From NCBI RefSeq assembly GCF_000379465.1, contig NZ_KB905414.1, positions 62,001 through 126,000 on the forward strand: 64,000 nt of DNA, written 5' to 3'. A program made the translations under genes and the position numbers. The notes under the pieces were generated by a model. The model searched no databases. It was not told the DNA's origin and worked only from the letters and a program-made list of their open reading frames with translations. Below, piece by piece: positions 6,938 through 15,914 of this stretch. The first letter of the stretch is position 1. Every line of letters begins with the position of its first letter. This DNA is from Sciscionella marina DSM 45152 (lineage in GTDB: Bacteria; Actinomycetota; Actinomycetes; Mycobacteriales; Pseudonocardiaceae).

Positions 6938-7705
6938 ACCGGTCGACTGTTCGAGAAACCGGAGCAGTTCGACCGGGAACGGCAGCACCAGCGTGGAATT
7001 CTTCTCCGCGGCGACTTCCACGACGGTCTCCAGCAGGCGCAGCTGCAAGGCGGACGGGGTCGAGGCCATGGCTTCGGCGGCCTGGGCCAGTTTCGTCGAA
7101 GCCTGCAGTTCGCCCTCGGCGGAGATGACCCGGGACCGGCGCTCCCGTTCCGCCTCGGCCTGCCGGGACATGGACCGTTTCATGGTCTCGGGCAGGGAGA
7201 CGTCCTTGATCTCCACCCGGTCGATGTGAATGCCCCAGCCGAGGGCCGGGCTGTCGATCATCATCTCGAGGCCCTGGTTGAGGTGTTCCCGGTTGGACAG
7301 CAGATCATCGAGCTCGCTCTTGCCGATGATGGAACGCAGCGAGGTCTGGGCGACCTGGCAGATCGCCGAGCGGTAGTCCTCCACGTTGACGATGGCCTGC
7401 CAGGGATCGGTGACCTGGAAATAGATGACCGCGTCCACCCGGACGGTCACGTTGTCCCGCGTGATGCCGTCCTGCGCGGGCACCGGCATGGTCACCACCT
7501 GCATGTTCACTTTGTGCAGCCGGTCCACGCCGGGGACCAGCACGGCCAGGCCGGGACCGCGCACCCGCGGCAGGGTGCGGCCGAACCGGAACACCAGTCC
7601 GCGCTCGTACTGCTTCACCACCCGCAGGCTCGCCCCGAGCGCGCACAGGCCGAGGACGATCAGCGCACCGAGCAGGCTGATGATCGTGACAATCACAGCA
7701 CTCAT
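6782..7705 (-). CDS. Slipin / SPFH-domain membrane protein
   Basis: Protein of about 307 residues. One N-terminal membrane segment (IVTIISLLGALIVLGLCALG) is followed by the stomatin/slipin core: VVKQYERGLVFRFGR, PGLAVLVPGVDRLHKV, the VDAVIYFQVTDPWQAIVNV region, and a coiled-coil with KRSMSRQAEAERERRSRVI. The conserved part ends at LPFPVELLRFLE. The last 55 or so residues are acidic low-complexity sequence encoded antisense to the EamA gene and are probably a neutral extension. ATG 7705 is preferred over GTG 7711 because GGGAG then has workable spacing. Slipins scaffold membrane microdomains and often partner NfeD proteases, but none is adjacent here. Confidence 0.9.
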   Translation of the reverse strand: MSAVIVTIISLLGALIVLGLCALGASLRVVKQYERGLVFRFGRTLPRVRGPGLAVLVPGVDRLHKVNMQVVTMPVPAQDGITRDNVTVRVDAVIYFQVTDPWQAIVNVEDYRSAICQVAQTSLRSIIGKSELDDLLSNREHLNQGLEMMIDSPALGWGIHIDRVEIKDVSLPETMKRSMSRQAEAERERRSRVISAEGELQASTKLAQAAEAMASTPSALQLRLLETVVEVAAEKNSTLVLPFPVELLRFLEQSTGSAAAQESAPAQDSEAAVRGEDAEDDEDGAERLVPVQRLVEEEHAEQHADHG

Positions 7706-7863
7706 AGCCACTCACTCCCAACAAACGAGGAATGCGCGTCTCTGACGGTACTCCTGTTGGCGCGGTTCGCACCCTCGGAAACGATTCATCGTAATTCTTT
7801 CGATTCCCTGACATCCGGTCCGGATGCGCTGTGCGGGCGGGCGTATCCGGTTAGCTTCCGGGG

Positions 7864-8910
7864 ATGCGAGTGCTTGTCACGGGCGGGGCGGGATTCATCG
7901 GTTCACACATCGCGGATCTGCTCGCCGAATCCGGCCACGAACCACTGCTGCTCGACTCCTTCGCCGAGCAGGCACACGGCGGCCGGGTGCCCGGGTACTG
8001 CGTGCGGCACGAGCTGGTGCGCGGTTCGGTCACCGATGCCGCGCTGCTGCGCGAGCTGCTTTCCGGCGTGGACGCGGTCAGCCATCAGGCCGCCGTGGTC
8101 GGGCACGGTGTCTCGGCCGCCGATGCGCCGGATTACGCGCTGCACAACGATTACGGCACCGCGGTACTGCTCGCGGCCATGTACGAGGCCGGGGTGCGGA
8201 AGCTGGTGCTCGCCTCCTCCATGGTGGTCTACGGCGAGGGCCGCTATCACTGCGCCCGGGACGGGATCGTCACTCCGGCCCCGCGCATCGAGGCCGATCT
8301 GGCGGCGGGCCGCTACGATCCGCGCTGCCCGGAGTGCGGGGCCGAGCTGGAATCCCGGCTGGTCCCCGAGGACGCCCCGGTCCGCCCGCGAAGTACTTAT
8401 GCGGCAACGAAACTGGCTCAGGAGAACCTGGCGACGGCCTGGGCCGTGCAGACCGGTGGGAGCGTGTTCGCCCTGCGTTACCACAACGTGTACGGGGCAC
8501 GGATGTCGCGGGACACCCCGTATTCCGGGGTCGCCGCGCTCTTCCGGTCCGCGCTGCGCGAAGGCAAACCGCCACGGGTGTTCGAGGACGGCGGGCAGCG
8601 GCGGGATTTCGTGCACGTCACCGATATCGCGCTGGCGAACCGGCTCGCCGTGGAAACCGAGGCGGGGCGCGGGGAATCGGTGCCGCTGAACATCTGCTCC
8701 GGGGATCCGCACACGATCGCGGAGATGGCAACGGAACTGGCCCGTGCCTGTGGTGGACCGGCCCCCGAGATCGTCGGCGGCGCCCGGACGGCCGATGTGC
8801 GCCATGTGGTCGCCGATCCGGAGCGCGCGCGGTGGCTGCTCGGGTTCCGCGCGCGGACCGGATTCGCCGAGGGAATCGCGGATTTCGCGCACGCCCCGTT
8901 GCGCGGCTGA
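7864..8910 (+). CDS. NAD-dependent sugar epimerase/dehydratase (extended SDR)
   Basis: Protein of 348 residues. The nucleotide-binding GGAGFIGSH follows the start at once (VTGGAGFIGSHIADLL), and the catalytic YAATK appears in RSTYAATKLAQENL. A cysteine pair occurs in RCPECGAELESRLVPED just before the catalytic tyrosine. That insert is typical of a subgroup often named dTDP-rhamnose 4-epimerase or WcaG-like. The enzyme should act on a nucleotide-linked sugar in the cytoplasm. It probably belongs functionally with the GT2, DUF2064 and methyltransferase genes at 13.9-15.9 kb, which frequently share a locus with such an epimerase, although three unrelated genes now lie between. Confidence 0.9.
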   Translation: MRVLVTGGAGFIGSHIADLLAESGHEPLLLDSFAEQAHGGRVPGYCVRHELVRGSVTDAALLRELLSGVDAVSHQAAVVGHGVSAADAPDYALHNDYGTAVLLAAMYEAGVRKLVLASSMVVYGEGRYHCARDGIVTPAPRIEADLAAGRYDPRCPECGAELESRLVPEDAPVRPRSTYAATKLAQENLATAWAVQTGGSVFALRYHNVYGARMSRDTPYSGVAALFRSALREGKPPRVFEDGGQRRDFVHVTDIALANRLAVETEAGRGESVPLNICSGDPHTIAEMATELARACGGPAPEIVGGARTADVRHVVADPERARWLLGFRARTGFAEGIADFAHAPLRG

Positions 8911-8912
8911 GC

Positions 8913-9998
8913 TCAGGATTCCGGCGAGTCCAGCAGGGTGTGCAGGCCTTCGGCGATCTCCCGCGCGGTCTCGGCCGAGCGCGCCAGCATGACCTTCTCG
9001 TAGGCGCGCACCCCGTCCTGTGCCCCGTGTTCGGCGATCGCCTCGGCGAGTTCGGCCCCGTCGAGCATGGCCAGGTTCGCCCCGACCCCGAGCGGGGCCA
9101 TCAGGTGCGCGGCATCGCCGAGCAGGGTGATCCCGGGAACCCCATCCCAGTGGTGCGGCACCGGAAGTCCGTACAGCGGGCGGTGTTTGAGCTCGCCCTC
9201 GGCCTCGGTGATCAGTGCGAGCAAGCGCGGATCCCAGCCCGCGTAGTCCGCGAGCAGCCGGGCGCGCACCGCCTCCGGATCGGCGAAGTCCACGTCCGCG
9301 AACCAGTCCAGCGGCACCGATTGCGCGGCATAGCAGCGGATGCTCCCGTCCCCGTTGCGTTGCAGGGACAGTCCCTTGCCCGCGACCTTGGCCAGCGCGG
9401 AGCCGTTGCCGACCAGTTCGGCGATCTCCGGGTGCCGGGTGTCCGCATCCGGCAGCACGAGTTCGACGAAGGTCACGCCGAGGTATTCGGGAACGGCGTC
9501 CGAGAGGACGGGACGTACCTTGGACCAGGCCCCGTCCGCCCCGACCACCACGTCGAAGTCCCGGCTGCCGCTCTCGAAGCGCATCCGGGCCCCGCCGTCC
9601 GCGATCGGGGCGACGCCCAGCAGGCGCTGTCCCCATTCCACCGTGCCCTCCTCGAGCGAGTCGAGCAGCATCCGGCGCAGTTCACCGCGGTCGATCTCGG
9701 GCGCGAAGGTGTCCCCCTCCTCGGGAACCAGGTGGGTCAGCAGGTTCGCCGCCGTGTCGTAGCGCCGCCATTCCTGCCCCTCCGGCCGGGAGATGGCCAG
9801 GAACTTCTCGAGCAGTCCGGCCGAGCGCAGCGCGAGCTGGCCGTCGTCGGCGTGCAGGTCGAGCGTGCCGCCCTGGTCCCGGGCCTCGAGGGAGTCCTCG
9901 CGTTCGAAGACCGTGACGGAGAAGCCGTGCCGCTGCAGGACTCGTGCGCAGGTGAGCCCGCCGGGACCGGCGCCTGCGATAGCTATTCGTGGGTTCAT
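8913..9998 (-). CDS. FAD-dependent monooxygenase, TetX-like group
   Basis: Protein of 361 residues of the PHBH-fold flavin monooxygenases. The Rossmann motif is IAIAGAGPGGLTCARVLQRHG at the N terminus, the DG region is VVVGADGAWSKVR, and the second FAD motif is GITLLGDAAHLMAPLGVGAN. The sequence VFEREDSLEARDQGGTLDLH resembles TetX and related tetracycline-modifying enzymes rather than phenol hydroxylases. It could oxidise an aromatic antibiotic or toxin, but the substrate is not determined. The gene is divergent from a TetR regulator, with paired repeats in the shared promoter, the usual arrangement for an inducible detoxification enzyme. Confidence 0.9.
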   Translation of the reverse strand: MNPRIAIAGAGPGGLTCARVLQRHGFSVTVFEREDSLEARDQGGTLDLHADDGQLALRSAGLLEKFLAISRPEGQEWRRYDTAANLLTHLVPEEGDTFAPEIDRGELRRMLLDSLEEGTVEWGQRLLGVAPIADGGARMRFESGSRDFDVVVGADGAWSKVRPVLSDAVPEYLGVTFVELVLPDADTRHPEIAELVGNGSALAKVAGKGLSLQRNGDGSIRCYAAQSVPLDWFADVDFADPEAVRARLLADYAGWDPRLLALITEAEGELKHRPLYGLPVPHHWDGVPGITLLGDAAHLMAPLGVGANLAMLDGAELAEAIAEHGAQDGVRAYEKVMLARSAETAREIAEGLHTLLDSPES

Positions 9999-10019
9999 AC
10001 CTCCCAGAAAAGCACACTC

Positions 10020-10052
10020 ACTTCAAAAGTGCAATCACTACACTTTTTAAGT
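10020..10052. promoter_or_regulatory. Paired ACTT-N3-AAGT operators between monooxygenase and TetR genes
   Basis: ACTT-CAA-AAGT at 10020-10030 (extending to CACTT/AAGTG) and ACTT-TTT-AAGT at 10042-10052 have identical arms and are 22 bases apart, about two helical turns. They lie between the two divergent starts in an AT-rich patch. They are candidate sites for the adjacent TetR protein. Confidence 0.6.
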
Positions 10053-10163
10053 CACACAACTCATGGGGTACGGTGGCCACATGGCTGTGCTGACCCGATC
10101 GGACCTTCGCTGCGCTCCTCACTCGCCGGCGCTCGCTACGATGCTCACGAAAGATCCGCTCTC

Positions 10164-10745
10164 GTGACCGAGGAACCGCAGGGGCGCGAGCCACAGGGAC
10201 GTCGCGAGCGCAAGAAGGCCCGCACCCGTCAGGCACTGGCCGATGCCGCGCTCGAACTTTTCCTCGAACGCGGCTTCGAGGCGGTGAGCGTGAAGGAGAT
10301 CGCCGATACCGCGGACGTCTCGGTGACCACCCTGTTCAAGCACTTCCCGAGCAAGGAAGCGCTGGTGTTCGACCAGGAACAGGATGTGGAGGTCTCCCTG
10401 GTCGCCGCGGTGCGCAACCGCCCGGAGGGCATGTCGATCCCCGAAGCACTGCACACCTTCGTGCGCTGGTCCACCGAACCCGAGCTCGCCCGGGAAATGG
10501 AGCAGTTCACGCGGCTGGTCGAGGACACCCCGGTACTGCGGGAGTACTCCAACCGGATGTGGATGCGGCACAAGACCGCGCTGGCCCGGGCGATCGCCGC
10601 GGAGAGCGGGGCACCCGAGGACGATCTCCGCTGCGCCGCGCTCGCCCACTTCGCGCTCTCCACCGGCGAACTGATCCGGGACAGCGCGGACCAGCAAGGA
10701 GCCGCCGAGGCCGCGTTCACCCTGCTCGCCGAGGGCTGGGGCTAG
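10164..10745 (+). CDS. TetR-family transcriptional regulator
   Basis: Protein of 193 residues from GTG 10164. The N-terminal helix-turn-helix is [20 protein letters not shown], then [20 protein letters not shown] and [10 protein letters not shown], a textbook TetR signature. The C-terminal ligand domain has [20 protein letters not shown]. No earlier ATG or GTG exists in frame, so the GTG start is accepted although its ribosome-binding site is weak. It is divergent from the TetX-like monooxygenase and most likely represses it and itself. The stop overlaps the opposing histidine-kinase gene by 4 bases. Confidence 0.92.
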   Translation: MTEEPQGREPQGRRERKKARTRQALADAALELFLERGFEAVSVKEIADTADVSVTTLFKHFPSKEALVFDQEQDVEVSLVAAVRNRPEGMSIPEALHTFVRWSTEPELAREMEQFTRLVEDTPVLREYSNRMWMRHKTALARAIAAESGAPEDDLRCAALAHFALSTGELIRDSADQQGAAEAAFTLLAEGWG

Positions 10746-11779
10746 CGAGAAAGAGGCAAGCGCACTTCGAAGCGGCATCCGGGACCATGATTGCGCACCC
10801 CGATGTGGCCGTGGTGCGCCTCGACAAGGCCCTTCGCGATCGCGAGCCCGAGCCCTCCCCCACTGCCCGCGCCCGGGGTGCGTGCGGTGCTGCCCCGGAA
10901 GGCGACGTCGAACACCCGCCCGATCTCCTCGTCGGGAATACCGCCGCAGCCGTCGTCCACGGTGAGCACCGCGTCGGCGCGTTCCACGCCGAGTTGCACG
11001 GCCACGGTGCCGTCCGGCGGGGTGTGCCGGATCGCGTTGGACACCAGGTTGCGCACGATCCTGGCCAGTTCCGGATCGCTGCCGAGCACCACCGGCGTGG
11101 CCCGCGCCTCGGCCCGCACCCGGACCTGCTTGCCCTGCGCGATCGGGGTTTGCGTGGAAAGAGCGTCGCTGACCACATCGTGCAGCGGGACCTCGGCCAT
11201 GCTCAGCCGCAACGCGCCCGCGGTGATCCTGGAGAGCTCGAACAGATCGTCGACCATGCCGGAGAGCCGCTGTGCCTCGGTGCTGATCCGCTCGGCGTAG
11301 TCGGTGACCTCGGCCGGTTCGGCGACCATCCCGTCGGCGAGCGCCTCGGCCATCGCGCGGATCCCGGCCAGCGGGCTGCGCAGGTCGTGGCTGATCCAGG
11401 CGACGAGTTCGCGCCGGGCCGATTCCGCGGCCCGTTCCTTGTCCCGCAGTTCCCGCTCCCACACACTGCGCCTGCCGATGACCCGGGCGAGCACGATCGC
11501 GATCGGCACGGTGACCAGGGCGACCATCAGGCATACGAGCAGCATCGTGGTGATCATCGGAGTGAACATGAACCCGCTGATCCCGAGCACGCCCACCAGC
11601 GTCGCGAGCACCGGGATGAGCACCAGCACGGTGAGCGCGGTGCCCATGGATCGGTTGCGCAGCAAGAAAAGCAGCAGGCCGCCGAGCGCGATCACGGGCA
11701 GCGCGAAGGCGAGTGCCCACGGCAGGATGTCCAGCAGATGCCCGAAAATATCGGCCATCGGTTCCTTCGGCTCGATCAC
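10742..11779 (-). CDS. Two-component sensor histidine kinase
   Basis: Protein of 345 residues. Three or so membrane segments lie at the N terminus ([20 protein letters not shown] and two more up to residue 101), with little extracytoplasmic sequence. The H-box is [16 protein letters not shown] with His131, the N-box is [17 protein letters not shown], and G-boxes are [12 protein letters not shown] and [18 protein letters not shown]. It starts at GTG 11779 overlapping the response-regulator stop (GTGA), so the two are coupled. With so small a sensor domain it probably senses the membrane itself or acts through a partner. Confidence 0.93.
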   Translation of the reverse strand: MIEPKEPMADIFGHLLDILPWALAFALPVIALGGLLLFLLRNRSMGTALTVLVLIPVLATLVGVLGISGFMFTPMITTMLLVCLMVALVTVPIAIVLARVIGRRSVWERELRDKERAAESARRELVAWISHDLRSPLAGIRAMAEALADGMVAEPAEVTDYAERISTEAQRLSGMVDDLFELSRITAGALRLSMAEVPLHDVVSDALSTQTPIAQGKQVRVRAEARATPVVLGSDPELARIVRNLVSNAIRHTPPDGTVAVQLGVERADAVLTVDDGCGGIPDEEIGRVFDVAFRGSTARTPGAGSGGGLGLAIAKGLVEAHHGHIGVRNHGPGCRFEVRLPLSR

Positions 11780-12468
11780 GAGGCCACCTCATCGGGATCG
11801 TAGCGGTAGCCGACACCCCAGACCGTGGCGATCCGCTCCGGGCGGGCCGGATCCGCTTCGATCTTCTCCCGCAGCCTGCGCACGTGCACGGTGACCGTGG
11901 ACTGGTCGCCGAAATCCCAGCCCCAAACCTGCTCCAGCAGATCCGCTCGGGAGTACACGGTTCCCTTGTGTGCCAGGAAAAACGCGAGCAGGTCGAATTC
12001 CCGGACGGTGAGCGCGAGCTGGGTGTCGCCGAGCACTGCGCGCCGGGAACCCAGTTCGAGCCGCAGCGAGCCGTCGCGCAAAACCTGATCGACCTCGCGG
12101 ACCGGCGTCTGTGCCCTGCGCAGCACCGAGGTCACCCGCAGCGCGAGCTCGCGCGGGCTGAACGGCTTGGTCACGTAATCGTCCGCGCCGAGGCTCAGTC
12201 CGGCGATCCGGTCCTCCTCCTCGCCGAGCGCGGTCAGCAGTACGACGGGCAGTTGCCCGCGGGCCCGGATCCGTTTGCAGACCTCGAGCCCGCTCGTTCC
12301 GGGCAGCATCACATCGAGCACGACCAGATCGGGCGCGCCCTGTTCGAGCATGCCGAGCGCGGTCTCCCCGTCCCCGGCGACCTGGACGGAGAACCCGGCC
12401 GCCGCGAGATAACGGCGCACCACATCGCGCACCGTCGCATCATCATCGACCACGAGCACGGTCCGCAT
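11776..12468 (-). CDS. OmpR/PhoB-family response regulator
   Basis: Protein of 230 residues. The receiver domain carries [18 protein letters not shown], the phosphoacceptor Asp52 in [17 protein letters not shown], a [10 protein letters not shown] loop and the Lys of [13 protein letters not shown]. The winged-helix output domain contains [17 protein letters not shown] and ends [15 protein letters not shown], then GVGYRYD. It is the partner of the overlapping kinase gene. Possible targets include the divergent or neighbouring sugar-modification genes, but no operator is proven. Confidence 0.95.
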   Translation of the reverse strand: MRTVLVVDDDATVRDVVRRYLAAAGFSVQVAGDGETALGMLEQGAPDLVVLDVMLPGTSGLEVCKRIRARGQLPVVLLTALGEEEDRIAGLSLGADDYVTKPFSPRELALRVTSVLRRAQTPVREVDQVLRDGSLRLELGSRRAVLGDTQLALTVREFDLLAFFLAHKGTVYSRADLLEQVWGWDFGDQSTVTVHVRRLREKIEADPARPERIATVWGVGYRYDPDEVAS

Positions 12469-12480
12469 GCGTTCTCCTCG

Positions 12481-13788
12481 TCACCAGTTCGTCAACAGCA
12501 GATGGTTCACCAGCAGCGCCGTGCCCGCCTGGGCGAGCAGCCACCACCGCCTGCCGCGCGCGGGCAACAGTGCCGTCGCCGCGAGCAACCACACGTCGAA
12601 CGGTAACCAGATCCGCTCCACCTCGGCCTTCGACATGCCCGAAAGGTCGGCGAGCAGCACCGCGAGCAGCGCGGCACCGGCGAGCAGCACCACCGCGCTC
12701 CTGCGGTGCGCGAACGCACGACGCAGCGCGGGCAGCACGGCGGGGCCGACGGCGAGCACGAGCGAGGCGAGGTTCGCCCACACCCAGTACCAATAGGGCC
12801 GCATCGCCCCCACGTCGTCGTGGTAGTAGCGGTGGTGCAGCTGCGCGTATCCGTCGAACCACCAGAACCCGGCCAGGGTGAACGCCGCGACGACCGCGAG
12901 CACCCCGAGGATCGCGAGCACCGCCACCGACCAGGAGCGGGTGTAGATCAGCACGGCCACCGCGAGCAGGCCGATCAGCACCAGCCCATAGGACAGGTAC
13001 AGCGTGCAGCCCAGCAGCAGCCCGGCGGCCAGCGCCACCGGAACGCGCACCGGAACCCGGCAACGCGTGGCGAGCGCGAGCAGCGCGATCGCGCTCGCCG
13101 ACACCCCGGTGAACACCGCGTCCGCACTGGCCCCGATCCACACCGCGCCGGGAAACAGCACCAGGAAGGGCAGCATCGAACGCGCGGCATCGGGGCGCCC
13201 GAGCAGGGCGAGCGTCGCGGGAACGGCGACCACGGCCAGGCAGCCGAACAGCACACAGGCCACCGCTGCCGGACCACCCCCGGGGAGCCCGATCCGCTCC
13301 AGCCACACGAAAAATAGCGTCGCCCCGGGCGGGTGACCGGACACGTGGGTCGTCCAGGAACCGGGAACCCCGACCGGGATGCGCGCGCTGAACGTGGCCA
13401 GCATCCGCGGGATATCGGTGATGCCGGGGACGTCGTGCAGGTATTCCGGCCATTGCACGAGCCGGCCCGCGAGGCCGGTGCGCCAGCCGTCGATCATGGC
13501 GAGCGAGAAGGTCCAGCCGAGCGCGCACAGATAACCGAGCGGCAACAGGTACCGCAACCGCAGCCGTGTGGCAGTGGGCCCATAGCAGACCACGAGGACC
13601 GCGAGCAAGACTGCGGGCGCGGTGCCCCAGCCCGCGTGCGGTTGCCAGATCGCGAAGATCGGCGGGGCCGGCTCGAAGAGCACCACACCCGATTCCGGGC
13701 GGTTCAGATAGGCACCGAGCGCGGCCGCCGCGGCGACAAGGGCGAGCTGGACCGCCACGGCGACCAGATCGGCCCGTATCCCACGCAC
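12481..13788 (-). CDS. Polytopic membrane protein, GT-C glycosyltransferase-like
   Basis: Protein of 435 residues with about 11-12 hydrophobic segments. Landmarks are PPIFAIWQPHAGWGTAP near residue 42, VSGHPPGATLFFVWLERIG near residue 150 with the conserved HPPG, and WWFDGYAQLHHRYYHDDVG near residue 310. Actinobacterial proteins with the HPPG landmark are annotated as membrane mannosyl- or methylthioxylose transferases that use a polyprenyl-phosphate sugar donor. This one lies 12 bases before the response-regulator start on the same strand, giving a membrane protein/regulator/kinase operon. The GT2 gene of the polyprenyl-phosphate sugar type is divergent across 143 bases, which supports a joint role. 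The exact sugar is unknown. Confidence 0.8.
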   Translation of the reverse strand: MRGIRADLVAVAVQLALVAAAAALGAYLNRPESGVVLFEPAPPIFAIWQPHAGWGTAPAVLLAVLVVCYGPTATRLRLRYLLPLGYLCALGWTFSLAMIDGWRTGLAGRLVQWPEYLHDVPGITDIPRMLATFSARIPVGVPGSWTTHVSGHPPGATLFFVWLERIGLPGGGPAAVACVLFGCLAVVAVPATLALLGRPDAARSMLPFLVLFPGAVWIGASADAVFTGVSASAIALLALATRCRVPVRVPVALAAGLLLGCTLYLSYGLVLIGLLAVAVLIYTRSWSVAVLAILGVLAVVAAFTLAGFWWFDGYAQLHHRYYHDDVGAMRPYWYWVWANLASLVLAVGPAVLPALRRAFAHRRSAVVLLAGAALLAVLLADLSGMSKAEVERIWLPFDVWLLAATALLPARGRRWWLLAQAGTALLVNHLLLTNW

Positions 13789-13931
13789 CGCCGCACGTTA
13801 ACGGGCGCACGACAACGGAATCCAGTCCTGGTCCTGGTCCGTCATCACTCGGTAAGAATTGCCGAGACGTCAGAATTCGGTAAGCACCAGGTGCCTTCCG
13901 GTGGCTCGGAAACCGACCTAGCGTTCCCCGT

Positions 13932-14582
13932 ATGCGAACCGTTGACGTGGTGCTCCCCTGCCTGGACGAGGAGAAGGCGCTGGCCGGGGTACTCGGCGCG
14001 CTCCCCGCCGGCTACCGGGCGATCGTGGCGGACAACGGATCCACGGACGGTTCCCCACTGGTGGCCGCGCGGTACGGGGCTCGGGTGGTGTACGAGCGGC
14101 GGCGCGGTTACGGGGCCGCGGTGCACGCCGGACTGCTCGCGGCGAGCGCGGAGATCGTCTGTGTGCTCGACGCGGACGGTTCGCTGGATCCGCGCGAGCT
14201 GCCGGAACTCGTCGCGCTGCTGGATTCCGGTGCCACGCTCGCGGTGGGGCGGCGGCGTCCGCGCGGTCGCGGGGCATGGCCCTGGCATGCGCGGCTGGCG
14301 AACACGGTACTCGCCACGCTGCTGCGAGCCAGGGGCGCCCCGGTGCACGACATCGCGCCGATGCGTGCCGCCCAGCGGTCTGCGCTGCTCGAGCTCGGAG
14401 TGACCGATCGCGGCTTCGGCTATCCACTGGAACTGTTGCTGCGCGCGGCAAAGGCGAACTGGACCATCGCCGAACGGGATGTCGTGTACCGGCCGCGTGC
14501 CGCGGGCACCACCTCGAAGGTCACCGGAACGGTACGCGGCACACTGCGCGCGATCCGGGACATGGCGCGGGCGATCGCATGA
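13932..14582 (+). CDS. Glycosyltransferase family 2
   Basis: Protein of 216 residues with a GT-A fold: VDVVLPCLDEEKALAGVL, the AIVADNGSTDGSPLVA motif, and the metal-binding VLDADGSLDPREL. A late FGYPLELLLRAAKANW is followed by RDVVYRPRAAGTTSKVTGTVRG, a pattern of dolichyl/polyprenyl-phosphate mannosyltransferase-like enzymes without the C-terminal membrane domain. It probably transfers a sugar from a nucleotide donor to polyprenyl phosphate for the divergent polytopic transferase (inference). It begins an operon with the DUF2064 and methyltransferase genes; a duplicated junction separates it from the next gene. Confidence 0.9.
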   Translation: MRTVDVVLPCLDEEKALAGVLGALPAGYRAIVADNGSTDGSPLVAARYGARVVYERRRGYGAAVHAGLLAASAEIVCVLDADGSLDPRELPELVALLDSGATLAVGRRRPRGRGAWPWHARLANTVLATLLRARGAPVHDIAPMRAAQRSALLELGVTDRGFGYPLELLLRAAKANWTIAERDVVYRPRAAGTTSKVTGTVRGTLRAIRDMARAIA

Positions 14583-14662
14583 GTGAAGCTTGCAAGCGAA
14601 TCGTGGACACCATGCGCCGAAAGAAATCGAGCACTGTCTCGCGAAGCGAGGCGATCGCATGA
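14570..14662. repeat. 13-bp direct repeat bracketing an 80-bp insertion at an operon junction
   Basis: GGCGATCGCATGA occurs at 14570-14582, where it supplies the GT2 stop, and again at 14650-14662, where it supplies the DUF2064 start. The period is exactly 80 bases. The 67 unique bases between contain a perfect palindrome GCTTGCAAGC near 14587 and CTCGC-gaa-GCGAG near 14638-14650. Removing one period would restore an ATGA stop/start overlap between the two genes. Confidence 0.75.
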
Positions 14663-15315
14663 TACCGGCCTGTGTGCTGGTGCTCGCGAAGGCACCGGTT
14701 CCAGGATGCGTCAAGACCCGGCTCTGTCCACAAGCGACTCCCGAGCAGGCGGCCGCGATCGCGGCCGCCGCGCTGCTGGACACCCTGGATGCGGTACGCG
14801 CCAGCGGGGCGCGCGGGCTGCTCGCGCTCTCCGGTGCGCCGGAGGAGGCCGTGCGCGCCGGGGAATTGGCCGGGGCGTTGCGTACGGTCACCGTGTTCGG
14901 GCAGCGCGGAACCGGGCTCGCGGAACGGATCGCGCACGCGCACGCCGATGCCGCCGAGCTCGTTCCCGGGGCGCCGGTGCTGCAGATCGGCATGGACACC
15001 CCGCAGGTCTCCCCCGCGCTGCTCGCCGATTCGGGCGCGCGGCTGCACCGGGAACCGGCGGTACTCGGCCCGGCGGACGACGGCGGCTGGTGGGCACTCG
15101 GACTGCGAGATCCCTTACACGCCAAGGCGATCACCGGGGTACCCATGTCGACTTCGGACACCTGCACGCATACGCGGGCCGCGCTACGGGAATCCGGTGT
15201 GGCACCGGGAGCGCTGCCCGCACTCTCCGATGTGGACACCATGGCCGAGGCTCGCGCGGTCGCCGCGCTGATCCCGCGAAGCCGGTTCGCCGCCGAAGTG
15301 CGGGGCTGCCGGTGA
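14659..15315 (+). CDS. TIGR04282/DUF2064 family nucleotidyltransferase-like protein
   Basis: Protein of 218 residues starting at ATG 14659, after a GCGAGG ribosome-binding site. It reads VLVLAKAPVPGCVKTRLCPQ, the characteristic APVPGxVKTRL opening. Then come LQIGMDTPQVSP in place of the usual GSDxP, and LGPADDGGWWALGL with the conserved DGGY/W. The family has a glycosyltransferase A-like fold related to CofC and MobA. Some members sit in arsenosugar gene sets, hence the database name, but most have no assigned reaction. It stands between a GT2 enzyme and a methyltransferase, so it probably activates or moves a sugar or lactyl unit for the same product. Confidence 0.88.
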   Translation: MIPACVLVLAKAPVPGCVKTRLCPQATPEQAAAIAAAALLDTLDAVRASGARGLLALSGAPEEAVRAGELAGALRTVTVFGQRGTGLAERIAHAHADAAELVPGAPVLQIGMDTPQVSPALLADSGARLHREPAVLGPADDGGWWALGLRDPLHAKAITGVPMSTSDTCTHTRAALRESGVAPGALPALSDVDTMAEARAVAALIPRSRFAAEVRGCR

Positions 15316-15914
15316 CCGCTTTCGATCTGAGTCTGACCGGGAGCGTTCCCTGGCTCGAACTGGCGAGCGGGGAACGGATCGAGCTTCCGGTGCACCGCTG
15401 GCGGCGCGCCCCGGATACCGAGGATGCCGTGCTGCTCGGCCGCTGCGCCGGTCCCACCATCGATCTCGGCTGCGGCCCCGGCCGGTTCGTCGCTGCGCTG
15501 ACCGAACGCGGGATTCCCGCGCTCGGCGTGGACAGTTCACCGATCGCGATCGGGCTGGCGCGGGCCCGCGGCGCTCCGGTGCTGCACCGGGATGTGTTCA
15601 CCGCGCTGCCGCGCACCGGGAACTGGCGGCATGTGCTGCTCGCGGACGGCAATATCGGCATCGGCGGGGACCCGGAACGCCTGCTGCACCGGGCGGCCCG
15701 GTTGCTCGAACGCGGTGGCAGCGTGCTGCTCGAACTCGGCCCGCCAGGGCACGGCCTGCGCCGCGAACGCGCCCGGATCGCCAGCAGGGACTGGTTCCAC
15801 TGGGCTTTTCTCGGCGCGGACGCGGTCGGCCCGCTCGCCGACCGCGCCGGGCTGCACCGGATCTGGTCGGCGCGCGCCGGTCAGCGCTGGTTCACCGAGT
15901 TGCGCAAGCCCTGA
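15312..15914 (+). CDS. Class I SAM-dependent methyltransferase
   Basis: Protein of 200 residues starting at GTG 15312 in a GTGA overlap with the DUF2064 stop. The SAM site is TIDLGCGPGRFVAALTERG, then ALGVDSSPIAIGLARARG with the acidic ribose-binding residue, and VLLADGNIGIGGDPERLL as motif IV. The C-terminal part reads SRDWFHWAFLGADAVGPLA. This subgroup repeatedly follows DUF2064 and GT2 genes in actinobacteria and precedes a molybdopterin oxidoreductase. In this window such an oxidoreductase end is found at base 1 instead. It may methylate the sugar or a thiol made by the cluster. Confidence 0.9.
   Translation: MTAFDLSLTGSVPWLELASGERIELPVHRWRRAPDTEDAVLLGRCAGPTIDLGCGPGRFVAALTERGIPALGVDSSPIAIGLARARGAPVLHRDVFTALPRTGNWRHVLLADGNIGIGGDPERLLHRAARLLERGGSVLLELGPPGHGLRRERARIASRDWFHWAFLGADAVGPLADRAGLHRIWSARAGQRWFTELRKP

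Noticed and set aside
7824-10745. A 973-codon plus-strand open frame running through the epimerase and antisense to the monooxygenase
   Set aside because: Most of it is arginine- and alanine-rich antisense sequence. Only its last 194 codons, from GTG 10164, are a real TetR gene.
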